Source of the DNA: Streptomyces sp. 1331.2 | GTDB lineage: Bacteria; Actinomycetota; Actinomycetes; Streptomycetales; Streptomycetaceae | DNA: 64,000 bases | Direction of reading: 5' to 3' | Assembly: GCF_900199205.1 (NCBI RefSeq) | Contig: NZ_OBMJ01000002.1 | Coordinates: forward strand, 186,001 to 250,000 | In this document: one piece after another, positions 1 to 8,434 of the stretch | Layout: the number at the start of each line of letters is the position of its first letter | Numbering within the stretch: position 1 is the first letter of the stretch | Program-made: the position numbers and the translations under genes | The notes under the pieces: generated by a model | The model's input: only the letters and a program-made list of their open reading frames with translations | The model's database searches: none | What the model was told of the DNA's origin: nothing

Positions 1-1
1 C

Positions 2-2131
2 AAGGGGCTGGCGGTGGCGGCGTGTTCGCGTGAGGAGGCACTGGAGAGCGCCGAGGCGGGCGGCCGGGTACGGGCCGAGGTGTCCACGCAGGCCGTACGG
101 ATCGCCGACCTGGTGCGGGCGGCCGGGCCCGGCGAGCCGGTCACCGTGTACGCGACGTACGCCTCGCTGGAGCGGATCGTCCAGGCCCACCTGCTGTACG
201 GCCTCCCGGCGTGGGACCTGGTCGTGGTCGACGAGGCGCACCGTACGGCCGGGGCGCAGGGCAAGGCGTGGGCCGCCGTGCACGCCGACGACCAGGTCCC
301 GGCCGTACGGCGGCTCTACTTCACGGCGACCCCGCGGATCGCGGACGACCGGCGGGCGCAGGAAGGCCTGGCCGACCTGGCCGACCTCACCGGGGGCGCC
401 CTGCCCGAGCTGTGCTCGATGGACGACGATCGGATCTTCGGCCCCACCGTCTCCACCTGGACCCTCGGCCAGGGCATCGAGCACGGCTACCTCGCCGACT
501 ACCGCGTCCTGGTCCCGGTGGTGACGGACGAGGACCTGCGCGACCTGCTCAACCTCCCCGCCGTCGCCGACCTGCGCACCCAGCGAAGCAACGAGGAACT
601 GCTGCGCCTGGCCCTGCAGATCGCCGTGCTGCGCGCGGTCGCCGACCTCCGGCTGCGCCGGGTCATCACCTTCCACTCCCGGGTCGCCGCCGCCCGCGAG
701 TTCGCCGCCACCCTGCCGGCGGCGGCCGACCTGCTGGACGAGCAGGACCGCCCGGAGCGGATCTGGGCGAAGGCGGTGGCCGGCACCGATCGGCTGCGCG
801 AACGCCGGGCCGCCTTCGCCGAGTTCAGGGCCCACACCGGCGATCGCCCCGGCGAGGAGGGCGAGGAGTGCGGCATCCTGGCCAACTCCCGGCTGCTGTC
901 CGAGGGCATCGACATCGCGGCCGTGGACGCGGTCTGCTTCGCCGACCCCAAGTCGAGCGTCATCGACATCGTGCAGGCGGTGGGGCGGGCGCTGCGCCAG
1001 TCCTACCGGCAGGGCAAGGTCAGCTGGATCATCATCCCGGTCCACCTGCCCGCCCCCGCGGTCGGTGACGACGGCGCCGGCGACGAGACGGCGGCCGCCG
1101 ACCCGGCCGAGGTCCGCGACGCCGGGGAGGCGGTCAAGGCGGAGGCGGACGGCGAGATCGAGGCCTCCTCCTTCCGCACCATCTGGCGGGTCCTGCGGGC
1201 GCTGGCCGCGCACGACGCCCGGGTGGTCGGCCGGATCACCGAACTGCGCGCCCACCGCGCCCAGCCCCAGCCCACCGCTCCGGCACCGGCCGCCGACGCC
1301 GAACAGCAGCCCGCGCCCCCGCAGGAGTCACCGGCCGACTGGCTGCGGATCGACGCCCGCCGGCACACCGCGCAGATCCTGCAGACCGTCAAACTGCGCG
1401 CCTTCAACCCGCGGGCGAGCGAGTGGCAGCGCATGCACGCCGTCGCCGCGGTCTTCCACATCGAGCACGGCCACCTCGACCCCACCGACAAGGCGACGCA
1501 CCCGGGCCTGATCTCCTGGCTCGCCCGCCAGCGCCACCTGCACGGCCAGGGCCTGCTCGACCCCGCCCGGGTCGGCGAACTGGACGCGCTCGGCATGATC
1601 TGGTCGAAGAACGCCAACGCCTGGGAACGCGGCCACGCCTACGCCACCGCCTTCCACCGCACCCACGGCCACCTGGCGATCCCCGCCACGGCGAAGCTGG
1701 ACGACTACGCGGTGGGCGCCTGGATGCGCCGCCAGCGCCGGGCCGAACACCTCACCGCCGAGCAGACCGCCAAGCTGGACGCGCTCGACGAACTGTGGCG
1801 CCTGGAACCGGACTGGAACCGCTCCTACCGCCGCCTGCTCGCCTACCTGGAGGCCGGCGGCACCCTCACCGGCCCCGTCAACCGCACCGGCCTCGGCGAG
1901 GACCCGGCCTTCCGCCCCGGCGCCTGGCTGCGCAAACAGGCCGCCGCCCGCACCGCAGGAAAGCTGACGGAGCGTCAGGCCGCCCTCCTGGACGCCCTGC
2001 ACGCCGTGCCCGTCCCGGATGCGACGCACGGCCCGCAGGCCTCCGTTCGGCGGGCCGGTCAGAACGTTCCGGAGCGCGCCATGCTCTCCAGCGTCCGCGT
2101 CAGCGTGCGCCGGAGTGCGGACCTGGTGTGA
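2..2131 (+). CDS. DEAD/DEAH-box helicase with C-terminal helicase-associated repeats (5' end outside window)
   Basis: The reading frame is open from the first bases, so the start and the Walker A motif lie upstream of the window. The visible part shows superfamily 2 motifs: the DEAH box in VVVDEAHRTAG (about 223-255), TATP (about 331-342) and the motif VI-like QAVGRALRQS (about 973-1002). From about 1410 onward come tandem tryptophan-rich repeats of about 60 residues that match the helicase-associated (HA) domain; at least two are clear and a third is likely. Such proteins are nucleic-acid-dependent ATPases common in Streptomyces; the substrate is not known. The last 25 or so codons are low complexity and run 73 bp into the 3' end of the convergent condensation-domain gene, so the original C-terminus may have been altered by a rearrangement. 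Confidence 0.88.
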   Translation, partial: KGLAVAACSREEALESAEAGGRVRAEVSTQAVRIADLVRAAGPGEPVTVYATYASLERIVQAHLLYGLPAWDLVVVDEAHRTAGAQGKAWAAVHADDQVPAVRRLYFTATPRIADDRRAQEGLADLADLTGGALPELCSMDDDRIFGPTVSTWTLGQGIEHGYLADYRVLVPVVTDEDLRDLLNLPAVADLRTQRSNEELLRLALQIAVLRAVADLRLRRVITFHSRVAAAREFAATLPAAADLLDEQDRPERIWAKAVAGTDRLRERRAAFAEFRAHTGDRPGEEGEECGILANSRLLSEGIDIAAVDAVCFADPKSSVIDIVQAVGRALRQSYRQGKVSWIIIPVHLPAPAVGDDGAGDETAAADPAEVRDAGEAVKAEADGEIEASSFRTIWRVLRALAAHDARVVGRITELRAHRAQPQPTAPAPAADAEQQPAPPQESPADWLRIDARRHTAQILQTVKLRAFNPRASEWQRMHAVAAVFHIEHGHLDPTDKATHPGLISWLARQRHLHGQGLLDPARVGELDALGMIWSKNANAWERGHAYATAFHRTHGHLAIPATAKLDDYAVGAWMRRQRRAEHLTAEQTAKLDALDELWRLEPDWNRSYRRLLAYLEAGGTLTGPVNRTGLGEDPAFRPGAWLRKQAAARTAGKLTERQAALLDALHAVPVPDATHGPQASVRRAGQNVPERAMLSSVRVSVRRSADLV

Positions 2132-3507
2132 CGCGCCTGGGGCGTGTCCACGGAGATGGAGTTCACGAACAGTCCGGCGTCGTTGCGGTGGAACCAGAAG
2201 GAGATGCCGTTGCTGCGCGAGGCCCAGACGTGTGTCGTGGCCTTCCGCGCGGCGTGGTGCTGCGAGCCCGGCGACTTCCTGAAGTCGAGGTAGGAGAAGA
2301 AGTTCACGGCGTACGGCCAGTGGCGGAGGTCGGCGTGCTCCGCGGGAGCCAGCAGATGCCAGGCCTTCACGAAGGGCACATCGGTGGTGTTCCGTCGCAT
2401 CTCGGTGGCGGCGAACCGCACGTTGTCGAGGACCTTCGTGAAGGCCCTGCCCCCCTGGGTCTCCGTGCCCTCCGTGCCCTCCGCGACCTCCGTGCCCTCC
2501 GCGACCGAGAACTCGATGGGCATCGTGTTGACGAACCAGCCCATGGTGTGGGCGTAAGGGCCGTGATCGCGCTCGCTGACCGGCATGAACCCCCGGTAGA
2601 CCTCCGGCCCGCCCTCCTTCCTGAGGGACACCCCCACGGCGGCCAGCAGGCCCATGAACAGTCGTCCCTCCACGGCCCGGCAACGGGCTTCGAGCGCTTC
2701 CACCTCACCGCTCGCGAGCAGCATCCCCGTCTCGTTGACCGTCGGGTACATGCGGCCCGGCTCGACGCCGAGGTCCAGGGGGAACCGCGGGAAGAAGGTG
2801 CCACTGCGCGCGACGAACGCCTTCCAGTGGTCCAGCCTGCCGTCCTCGACGTCCATCGACTCGTTGCGGCGGCGCTGTTCGCGGCTGTAGGCCAGGTAGC
2901 TCCCCGTCTCGGGAAGCTCCGGTCGACGATCCCGCGCGAACGCCGCGTAGGCGGTGGCGATGTCGTTGATGGCGATGGGGGTCGACAGTCCGTCGGTGAC
3001 GATGTGGTCGCAGGCGAAGAACACCGTGGTGGACTCCTCCCTGAGCACTGCGCCCATCAGGATGAGCGGCCAGGACAGGGTGTCGACGCTCTGGAAGAAC
3101 TCGCCCAGGAATTCCCGGAGTTCGGTGCGGGAGTCGACGCGCCCCCGGTCGACGGCCTCCAGTTTGACGTCGTCCGGTTCGAGGACGTCGCAGGACAGGT
3201 CGCCGGCGAGCTGCTGGAAGGTGCAGCGCAGCACCTCGTGCCGCCGCACGAAGTGCAGGAGCGCCGACTCCAGCGCCGACCGGTCCACCGCGCCGGGGAT
3301 CTCGAAGGTGCCGGCCACGTAGGTGGAGATCGTGTCGTTCGCGATGCGGGCGCTCTGCGCCGCGGCGAAATGTTTCACCTGGTTGTACGTCGTGCTTTCC
3401 CGCTGCTGCCCGGGCTCGCCGGAGCCGCCCGACGTCGTGGCGGCCATCCGCCATTCGAGAATGCTTCCGGGTTCGATCTCCACGTCTCCGACGGGCATCT
3501 GCAACAC
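2059..3507 (-). CDS. Freestanding condensation-domain protein
   Basis: A protein of 482 residues that spans one condensation domain of the nonribosomal peptide synthetase (chloramphenicol acetyltransferase-like) superfamily. The catalytic HHxxxDG motif is present as DHIVTDG at residues 167-173: the first His is Asp, but the second His, which is the catalytic one in the family, and the Asp-Gly are kept. Start is GTG at 3507 behind GGGAGGAG with 5 bases spacing. No adenylation or carrier domain lies nearby, so it may act in trans on a carrier-bound substrate, or as an acyltransferase like the PapA group. The low-complexity TE/G repeat near residues 325-340 is from repeated GAGGGCACGGA units. 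The substrate cannot be inferred. Confidence 0.8.
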   Translation of the reverse strand: MLQMPVGDVEIEPGSILEWRMAATTSGGSGEPGQQRESTTYNQVKHFAAAQSARIANDTISTYVAGTFEIPGAVDRSALESALLHFVRRHEVLRCTFQQLAGDLSCDVLEPDDVKLEAVDRGRVDSRTELREFLGEFFQSVDTLSWPLILMGAVLREESTTVFFACDHIVTDGLSTPIAINDIATAYAAFARDRRPELPETGSYLAYSREQRRRNESMDVEDGRLDHWKAFVARSGTFFPRFPLDLGVEPGRMYPTVNETGMLLASGEVEALEARCRAVEGRLFMGLLAAVGVSLRKEGGPEVYRGFMPVSERDHGPYAHTMGWFVNTMPIEFSVAEGTEVAEGTEGTETQGGRAFTKVLDNVRFAATEMRRNTTDVPFVKAWHLLAPAEHADLRHWPYAVNFFSYLDFRKSPGSQHHAARKATTHVWASRSNGISFWFHRNDAGLFVNSISVDTPQARHTRSALRRTLTRTLESMARSGTF

Positions 3508-3736
3508 GATGACTCCTCCCGCTGCTACCTGCAGTGCAACTCCGCCGCGGCCGAGGCACGGCCCCGGCCGGGCAGTTCGCGGGCACCAGCGTTGCCGTCA
3601 GCAGCCTCCTGCGATCACCCGGTCGCCCAACGAGCCAACCGCCCGGATGGATACGGCCGGACGGAATTCGTCGTACCGCCGTCCTCGGCCCGCCCGGCCC
3701 AGGCCCGGCAGCATCCTGTCCTGACCTGCAGATCCG

Positions 3737-4438
3737 TCAGTTGTGGTCGCCGGCGGCCCGCATGCCCTTGGCGTGGGCGGCCTTCGTGGCGGTGTCGGAG
3801 CCGAGGAGGTCGAGGACCGCGGTGGCGCGGTCCGGTGCGGAGGACGTCGCCGGCACGGCGCCGGTGAAGGTCGAACTGATCGCGGTGCTGCCCGGCAACG
3901 GCCCGAGGACGGTGACGCCCGGCAGGTCCATCAGTTCGCTGTGCTGTTGGAACGCGAGGTCGGCGTCGCCGGAGGCGAGCATGCTGCCGACCGGTGTCCC
4001 GGGCGGTGCCTGGACGAGCCGGCCTCGCACCGCTTCGGCGAGGCCGAGCCGGTCGATCAGGTCGACGACGGCCTTCCCGCTCGGGCCGGTGGAGTGGGCG
4101 ACCCGCTTCGCGGTCAGCAGGACCTCCCGCAGGTCGGCCTCCGAGGCGAGCGCCGGGGCCGGTGCTCCCTCGGGTACGGCGGCGACGACCTGGGAGATCC
4201 ACAACGGTCGCAGCGTGCCGTCGAGGAGGTGGCCCTCGGTGGCGAGGGCGGCCATGGCGTCGTCGGCGAGCACGAGGACGTCGGCCTCGGCGCCGGCGCG
4301 GACCCGCCGTGCGATGTCGACCCCGCCGGCCGACTCGAAGCGGACCGGGATCCCGTGGACCCGTCGGATGTGTTCGGAAAGTTCGGCCAGGACCGCCCGG
4401 GTCGCCATCGAGGACAGTCCGGAAATCTCTCGGTGCAC
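3737..4438 (-). CDS. ModA-like solute-binding-domain protein without signal peptide
   Basis: A protein of 233 residues resembling the bacterial extracellular solute-binding family that includes molybdate-binding ModA (segments such as FESAGGVDIARRV, ADVLVLADDAMAAL, VAHSTGPSGKAV and GDADLAFQQHSE). I chose GTG at 4438 because CAAGGAGGCG stands just upstream; the frame is open 60 bp further upstream but without a good site. No signal peptide or lipobox is visible, which is odd for this family, and no permease or ATPase gene is adjacent. It is divergent from the IclR regulator of the protocatechuate cluster, so it may bind an aromatic acid or dicarboxylate and act as a sensor or chaperone; this is inference. 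Confidence 0.6.
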   Translation of the reverse strand: MHREISGLSSMATRAVLAELSEHIRRVHGIPVRFESAGGVDIARRVRAGAEADVLVLADDAMAALATEGHLLDGTLRPLWISQVVAAVPEGAPAPALASEADLREVLLTAKRVAHSTGPSGKAVVDLIDRLGLAEAVRGRLVQAPPGTPVGSMLASGDADLAFQQHSELMDLPGVTVLGPLPGSTAISSTFTGAVPATSSAPDRATAVLDLLGSDTATKAAHAKGMRAAGDHN

Positions 4439-4468
4439 GTCGCCTCCTTGTGTCCGGCCGATGCTACG

Positions 4469-4482
4469 GCCCACGAGTGGGC
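4469..4482. promoter_or_regulatory. Inverted repeat between divergent solute-binding-like and IclR genes
   Basis: GCCCAC-GA-GTGGGC, a perfect 6-bp-arm palindrome in the 85-bp divergent promoter region. It could be an autoregulatory site for the IclR protein, but it differs from the palindrome in front of pobA. Function inferred from position only. Confidence 0.35.
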
Positions 4483-4523
4483 AGTCCGACAGGGGCACCC
4501 GACCGGTCTGCGAGACTGAGCGG

Positions 4524-5291
4524 ATGAGCGCAACTCCTGGTACCGCGGCCGGAAAGGTTCTCCAGGTCCTGTCGACCTTCGATCGTGAGCACCGGTCACA
4601 GACCCTGTCGGAGATCGCTCAGCGCACCGGTCTGGCCCTGAGCACCACGCACCGCGTGGTGCGGGAGCTGGCCGACTGGGGCGCGCTCGAACGGGCGGAG
4701 GACGGCTCCTGGCACGTCGGGCTGTGGCTGTGGGAGATCGCGTCGGGGTGCCCCCGCACCCAGATCCTGCGCGACGTGGCGCTGCCCTTCATGCAGGACC
4801 TCTACGAGGCCACGCACGAGAACGTCCAGCTCGCCGTGCGCGAGGGCACCGAGCTCGTCTTCGTGGAACGGATCGCCGGGCACCGATCGGTCGAGCTGGT
4901 GACGATGGTCGGTGCGCGTTTCCCCGTCAGCGCCACCGGGATGGGCCGCGTGCTACTGGCGCACGCACCGCGGGACATCCAGGAGGCCGTTCTCGAAGCA
5001 CCGTTGCAGGCCTGGACCGCACACACCCTGACCGATCCGAAGGCGCTGCGGGCGCAGCTGGACCGCATCCGCCGCGAGCAGGTCGTCGTCAGTGACCGGC
5101 AGCTCTCCGAGACCACGGTCGCGGTGGCCGCGCCGGTGCGGATCGGCCGGACCGGGCCGGTGAGTGCCGCGTTGGGGATCGTCATCGCGGCGCGCGGCGC
5201 GGGCCGCGCCCGCGGGCTGCGCGAACCGCTGCTGCGGGCCGCGTCCGGCATCTCCGAGGAGCTCGGACGGCGGACCCGTACGACGGCCTGA
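4524..5291 (+). CDS. IclR-family transcriptional regulator of the protocatechuate cluster
   Basis: A protein of 255 residues with the IclR architecture: an N-terminal winged helix-turn-helix (TLSEIAQRTGLALSTTHRVVREL, split around residues 26-49) and a C-terminal effector-binding domain (from about residue 75, including VERIAGHRSVELV and the ATGMGRVLLA segment). IclR-family members such as PobR and PcaR/PcaU control hydroxybenzoate and protocatechuate genes in other bacteria. The gene lies 100 bp upstream of pobA in the same direction and a TTCCGCC-T-GGCGGAA palindrome sits between them, so it most likely regulates the pob/lig operon in response to an aromatic acid. Start ATG at 4524 is the first codon with high third-position GC after the divergent spacer. 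Confidence 0.88.
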   Translation: MSATPGTAAGKVLQVLSTFDREHRSQTLSEIAQRTGLALSTTHRVVRELADWGALERAEDGSWHVGLWLWEIASGCPRTQILRDVALPFMQDLYEATHENVQLAVREGTELVFVERIAGHRSVELVTMVGARFPVSATGMGRVLLAHAPRDIQEAVLEAPLQAWTAHTLTDPKALRAQLDRIRREQVVVSDRQLSETTVAVAAPVRIGRTGPVSAALGIVIAARGAGRARGLREPLLRAASGISEELGRRTRTTA

Positions 5292-5304
5292 CGCCGAGAG
5301 CGCT

Positions 5305-5319
5305 TCCGCCTGGCGGAAA
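5305..5319. promoter_or_regulatory. Probable IclR operator upstream of pobA
   Basis: TTCCGCC-T-GGCGGAA, a perfect palindrome with 7-bp arms and one central base, 72 bp before the pobA start. The size and TTCC/GGAA ends fit IclR-family operators. It is the only strong palindrome between the regulator and the catabolic operon. Confidence 0.55.
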
Positions 5320-5391
5320 CCCTGCTGACTGCTCGCGGCCCCGGATGCCAGCGTTCGGGGTGTCCGAGACCGCAGTCGTTCAGGAGACGCC

Positions 5392-6600
5392 ATGGCCGAT
5401 GCCATCGACACCGTCACTTCGGTACCCGTCGCCGTCGTGGGGGCCGGCCCCGCCGGCCTGATGCTCGCTCACCTGCTCGGACGCGCCGGGATCGAGACGG
5501 TCGTGGTCGACACCCGTACCCGGCACGAGATCGAGACGACGCAGCGCGCCGGCATCCTGGAAGCCGACGTGGCCCGGGACCTGGTCGACACCGGGGTTTC
5601 CGGCCGGATCCTGCGCGAGGGGGACGAGCACGAGGGCGTGGAGCTGCGGTTCGCCGGCGGGGCGCACCGGATCGACTTCAAGGAGCTCGTCGGCGCGTCG
5701 GTCTGGTTGTACCCGCAGACCGAGGTGTTCGTCGACCTGGCCGACGCACGCGACCGGGACGGCGGAACGGTCCTCTTCGGCGTCGGCGACACCGAGGTCC
5801 TTGATGTCACCACCGAGGCGCCGAGGGTCCGTTGCACGGCGGCCGACGGGACCCGCCACGAGATCCGGGCCCGGTACGTCGTCGGCGCCGACGGGTCACG
5901 CAGCATGTGCCGCGACCTGGTGCCCGAGCACCGGCGCGTGCGCTACGGCAAGGAGTACCCCTTCGCCTGGTTCGGCATCCTGGCCGAGGCCCCGATGAGC
6001 GCCCCCGAGCTGATCTACGCCCACTCCGAGCACGGGTTCGCCCTGATCAGCCGGCGCACCGAGACCGTGCAGCGGATGTACTTCCAGTGCGGTCCGGACG
6101 AGTCCGTCGGCGCCTGGCCGGACGACCGCATCTGGGAGACCCTGCAGGCCAGGGTGGCCGGTCGGGACGGCTTCCGCCTGAAGGAGGGCGCCGTCCTGGA
6201 GAAGACGGTGCTGCGGTTCCGCTCCTTCGTGCAGGAGCCGATGCGCTGGGGCTCGCTGGCGCTCGCGGGAGACGCCGCGCACACCGTCCCGCCGACCGGG
6301 GCACGCGGCCTCAACCTCGCGCTCCACGACGTGAAGGTCCTCGCCGACGTCCTGCGACGGGCCCTCGGCCCCGAAGGGGACACCGCCCTGGACGACTACC
6401 AGCCGCGCGCCCTGCGGCGGGTGTGGCGGGCGCAGAACTTCTCCTCCTGGATGACCCAGCTGCTGCACACCGCGCCCGGCGGCACGGCGTACGACCTTCG
6501 GCGTCAACTCGGCGAGCTGGACAACGTGGTGGGCACCCGCGCCGGACGCACCTATCTCGCCGAGCAGTACACCGGCTGGCCCACCAGCGCCCGGCACTGA
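5392..6600 (+). CDS. pobA: 4-hydroxybenzoate 3-monooxygenase
   Basis: A class A flavoprotein of 402 residues that hydroxylates 4-hydroxybenzoate to protocatechuate using FAD, O2 and NAD(P)H. Seen: the FAD dinucleotide motif GAGPAG at residues 17-22, the GADG motif at 165-168 (DG motif, contacts FAD and NAD(P)H), and GDAAHTVPPTGARGLNLA at 293-310 (GD motif). Length matches Pseudomonas PobA (about 394). The start ATG follows CAGGAGACGCC. It is the first gene of the operon and feeds protocatechuate to the downstream lig genes. Cofactor preference (NADH or NADPH) cannot be read from the sequence by eye. Confidence 0.93.
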   Translation: MADAIDTVTSVPVAVVGAGPAGLMLAHLLGRAGIETVVVDTRTRHEIETTQRAGILEADVARDLVDTGVSGRILREGDEHEGVELRFAGGAHRIDFKELVGASVWLYPQTEVFVDLADARDRDGGTVLFGVGDTEVLDVTTEAPRVRCTAADGTRHEIRARYVVGADGSRSMCRDLVPEHRRVRYGKEYPFAWFGILAEAPMSAPELIYAHSEHGFALISRRTETVQRMYFQCGPDESVGAWPDDRIWETLQARVAGRDGFRLKEGAVLEKTVLRFRSFVQEPMRWGSLALAGDAAHTVPPTGARGLNLALHDVKVLADVLRRALGPEGDTALDDYQPRALRRVWRAQNFSSWMTQLLHTAPGGTAYDLRRQLGELDNVVGTRAGRTYLAEQYTGWPTSARH

Positions 6601-6698
6601 CCTCAGGGCCGGTCGGCGGACCTTCGCCGGACAAGGCCCGGACAGGCCCCGGACAAGCCCCGGACGGTCACCACCAGACGCTCACCAGGAGAGAACGC

Positions 6699-7724
6699 AT
6701 GATCATCGACTGCCACGGTCACTTCACCACCGCACCCGCGCAGTTGGCGCAGTGGCGGGACCGGCAGGTCGCGAGCGTCGGCGACCCCGACAACGCGCCC
6801 GACCCCGACCGGCTGGTCATCACCGACGACGACCTGCGCCAGGCGATCGAGGGCAACCAGCTGAGGCTCATGGACGAGCGCGGCAGCGACCTGACGGTCT
6901 TCTCGCCGCGCGCCAGCTTCATGGCGCACCACATCGGCGACTTCGAGGTCTCCTCGGTGTGGGCGCGGATCTGCAACGACCTGGTCCACCGGGTCGGCGC
7001 GCTCTACCCCGACCGCTTCGCGGTGGGCGCGATGCTGCCGCAGTCGCCGGGCGTCGATCCCGCGACCTGCCTGCCCGAACTGCGCCGTGCGGTGGAGGAG
7101 CTGGGCGCGGTGGCGGTCAACCTCAACCCCGATCCGTCCGGCGGCCGGTGGACCGCGCCGCCGCTGACCGACCGCAGCTGGTACCCGCTCTACGAGGCGA
7201 TGGTCGAGTACGACATCCCCGCCATGATCCACGTCAGCACGTCCTGCAACCCGGCGTTCCACACCACCGGCGCCCACTACCTCAACGCCGACACGACGGC
7301 GTTCATGCAGCTGGTCCAGGGCGACCTGTTCGCCGACTTCCCGACGCTGCGGTTCGTGATCCCGCACGGCGGCGGGGCGGTGCCCTACCACTGGGGCCGC
7401 TTCCGCGGCCTGGCGATGGCACTGGGAAGGCCCGATCCCGAGGCGCTGCTGGACAACGTCCTCTTCGACACCTGCGTGTACCACCAGGCGGGCATCGACC
7501 TGCTGACCCGGGTGATCCCCAGCAGGTCCCTCCTGTTCGCCAGCGAGATGATCGGCGCGGTGCGCGAGGTCGACCCCCGCACCGGCCACCACTTCGACGA
7601 CACGAAGCGGTACGTGGACGCGACCGCGAACCTCTCCGACCGGGAGCGGGCCGACGTGTACGCCGGCAACGCCCTTCGCGCCTACCCCCGACTCGCCGCA
7701 CGACTCGCCGCCGCCGGCCGCTGA
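6699..7724 (+). CDS. ligJ: 4-oxalomesaconate hydratase
   Basis: A protein of 341 residues in the amidohydrolase superfamily, closely resembling LigJ of Sphingobium: MIIDCHGHF at the start with the metal-binding HxH, TVFSPRASFMAHHIGDF, LNPDPSGG, IHVSTSCN, and IPHGGGAVPYHWGRFRGLA. It hydrates 4-oxalomesaconate to 4-carboxy-4-hydroxy-2-oxoadipate, the next-to-last step of the protocatechuate 4,5-cleavage pathway. Start ATG at 6699 follows ACCAGGAGAGAACGC. The 98-bp spacer after pobA holds short imperfect direct repeats of GGCCCCGGACA (about 6634-6665). The gene is separated from the aldolase gene by 17 bp, consistent with one transcript. Confidence 0.92.
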   Translation: MIIDCHGHFTTAPAQLAQWRDRQVASVGDPDNAPDPDRLVITDDDLRQAIEGNQLRLMDERGSDLTVFSPRASFMAHHIGDFEVSSVWARICNDLVHRVGALYPDRFAVGAMLPQSPGVDPATCLPELRRAVEELGAVAVNLNPDPSGGRWTAPPLTDRSWYPLYEAMVEYDIPAMIHVSTSCNPAFHTTGAHYLNADTTAFMQLVQGDLFADFPTLRFVIPHGGGAVPYHWGRFRGLAMALGRPDPEALLDNVLFDTCVYHQAGIDLLTRVIPSRSLLFASEMIGAVREVDPRTGHHFDDTKRYVDATANLSDRERADVYAGNALRAYPRLAARLAAAGR

Positions 7725-7741
7725 CCCGAGGAGAAGAAGGC

Positions 7742-8431
7742 ATGGAACACACCGAGATCGGCGTCGTCCACACGGCGGTCACCCGCGCCGACCCCGACGC
7801 CGTCGCCGCCCTGTCGGCGTACGGCGTGGCGACCGTCCACGAGGCCATGGGCCGGACCGGCCTGATGCGCCCCTACCTGCGCCCGGTCTACCCGAAGGCG
7901 CGCCTGTGCGGTACGGCCGTGACGGTGCTGCTGCAACCCGGAGACAACTGGATGCTCCACGTCGCCGCGGAGCAGATCCGCCCGGGCGACGTGGTCGTCG
8001 CGGCCTGCACGACCGAGAGCGAGGACGGCTTCTTCGGCGAGCTGCTGGCCACCTCCTTCCGGGCCCGCGGCTGCCACGGACTGGTCATCGACGGCGGCGT
8101 GCGCGACGTGGCCGACCTGGAGGGGATGGACTTCCCGGTCTTCTCCCGGGCGGTCAACGCCAAGGGCACGGTCAAGGCCACGCTCGGCTCGGTCAACGTT
8201 CCGGTGGTCTGCGGCAACGCCCTGGTGCGCCCGGGCGACGTGGTCGTGGCCGACGTCGACGGCGTCGTCGTGGTACCGCGTGAACGGGCCGCCGAGGTCG
8301 CCGAGGCCGCGGCCCGGCGGGAGGCGGGCGAGGAGGGCAAGCGCGCGCGGTTCCGCGCGGGCGAGCTCGGTCTGGACATCTACGGCATGCGCGGCCCGCT
8401 GGCCGAGCTCGGACTGCGGTACGAGGACTGA
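7742..8431 (+). CDS. ligK: 4-carboxy-4-hydroxy-2-oxoadipate aldolase
   Basis: A protein of 229 residues of the RraA-like/class II pyruvate aldolase family (LigK, ProA, GalC). It splits 4-carboxy-4-hydroxy-2-oxoadipate into pyruvate and oxaloacetate and in characterised relatives also decarboxylates oxaloacetate. The family signature GCHGLVIDGGVRDVADL carries the catalytic Arg and the metal-binding Asp; the C-terminal half ends with the typical helix rich in Ala, Glu and Arg. Start ATG at 7742 follows GAGGAGAAGGC. The stop is 3 bp before the next start, so it is likely co-translated with ligI. Confidence 0.92.
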   Translation: MEHTEIGVVHTAVTRADPDAVAALSAYGVATVHEAMGRTGLMRPYLRPVYPKARLCGTAVTVLLQPGDNWMLHVAAEQIRPGDVVVAACTTESEDGFFGELLATSFRARGCHGLVIDGGVRDVADLEGMDFPVFSRAVNAKGTVKATLGSVNVPVVCGNALVRPGDVVVADVDGVVVVPRERAAEVAEAAARREAGEEGKRARFRAGELGLDIYGMRGPLAELGLRYED

Positions 8432-8434
8432 GAC

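Noticed and set aside
5832..7724. Single long plus frame joining pobA and ligJ regions
   Set aside because: Its first part is an out-of-frame reading of pobA; ligJ starts at 6699 with its own ribosome binding site.
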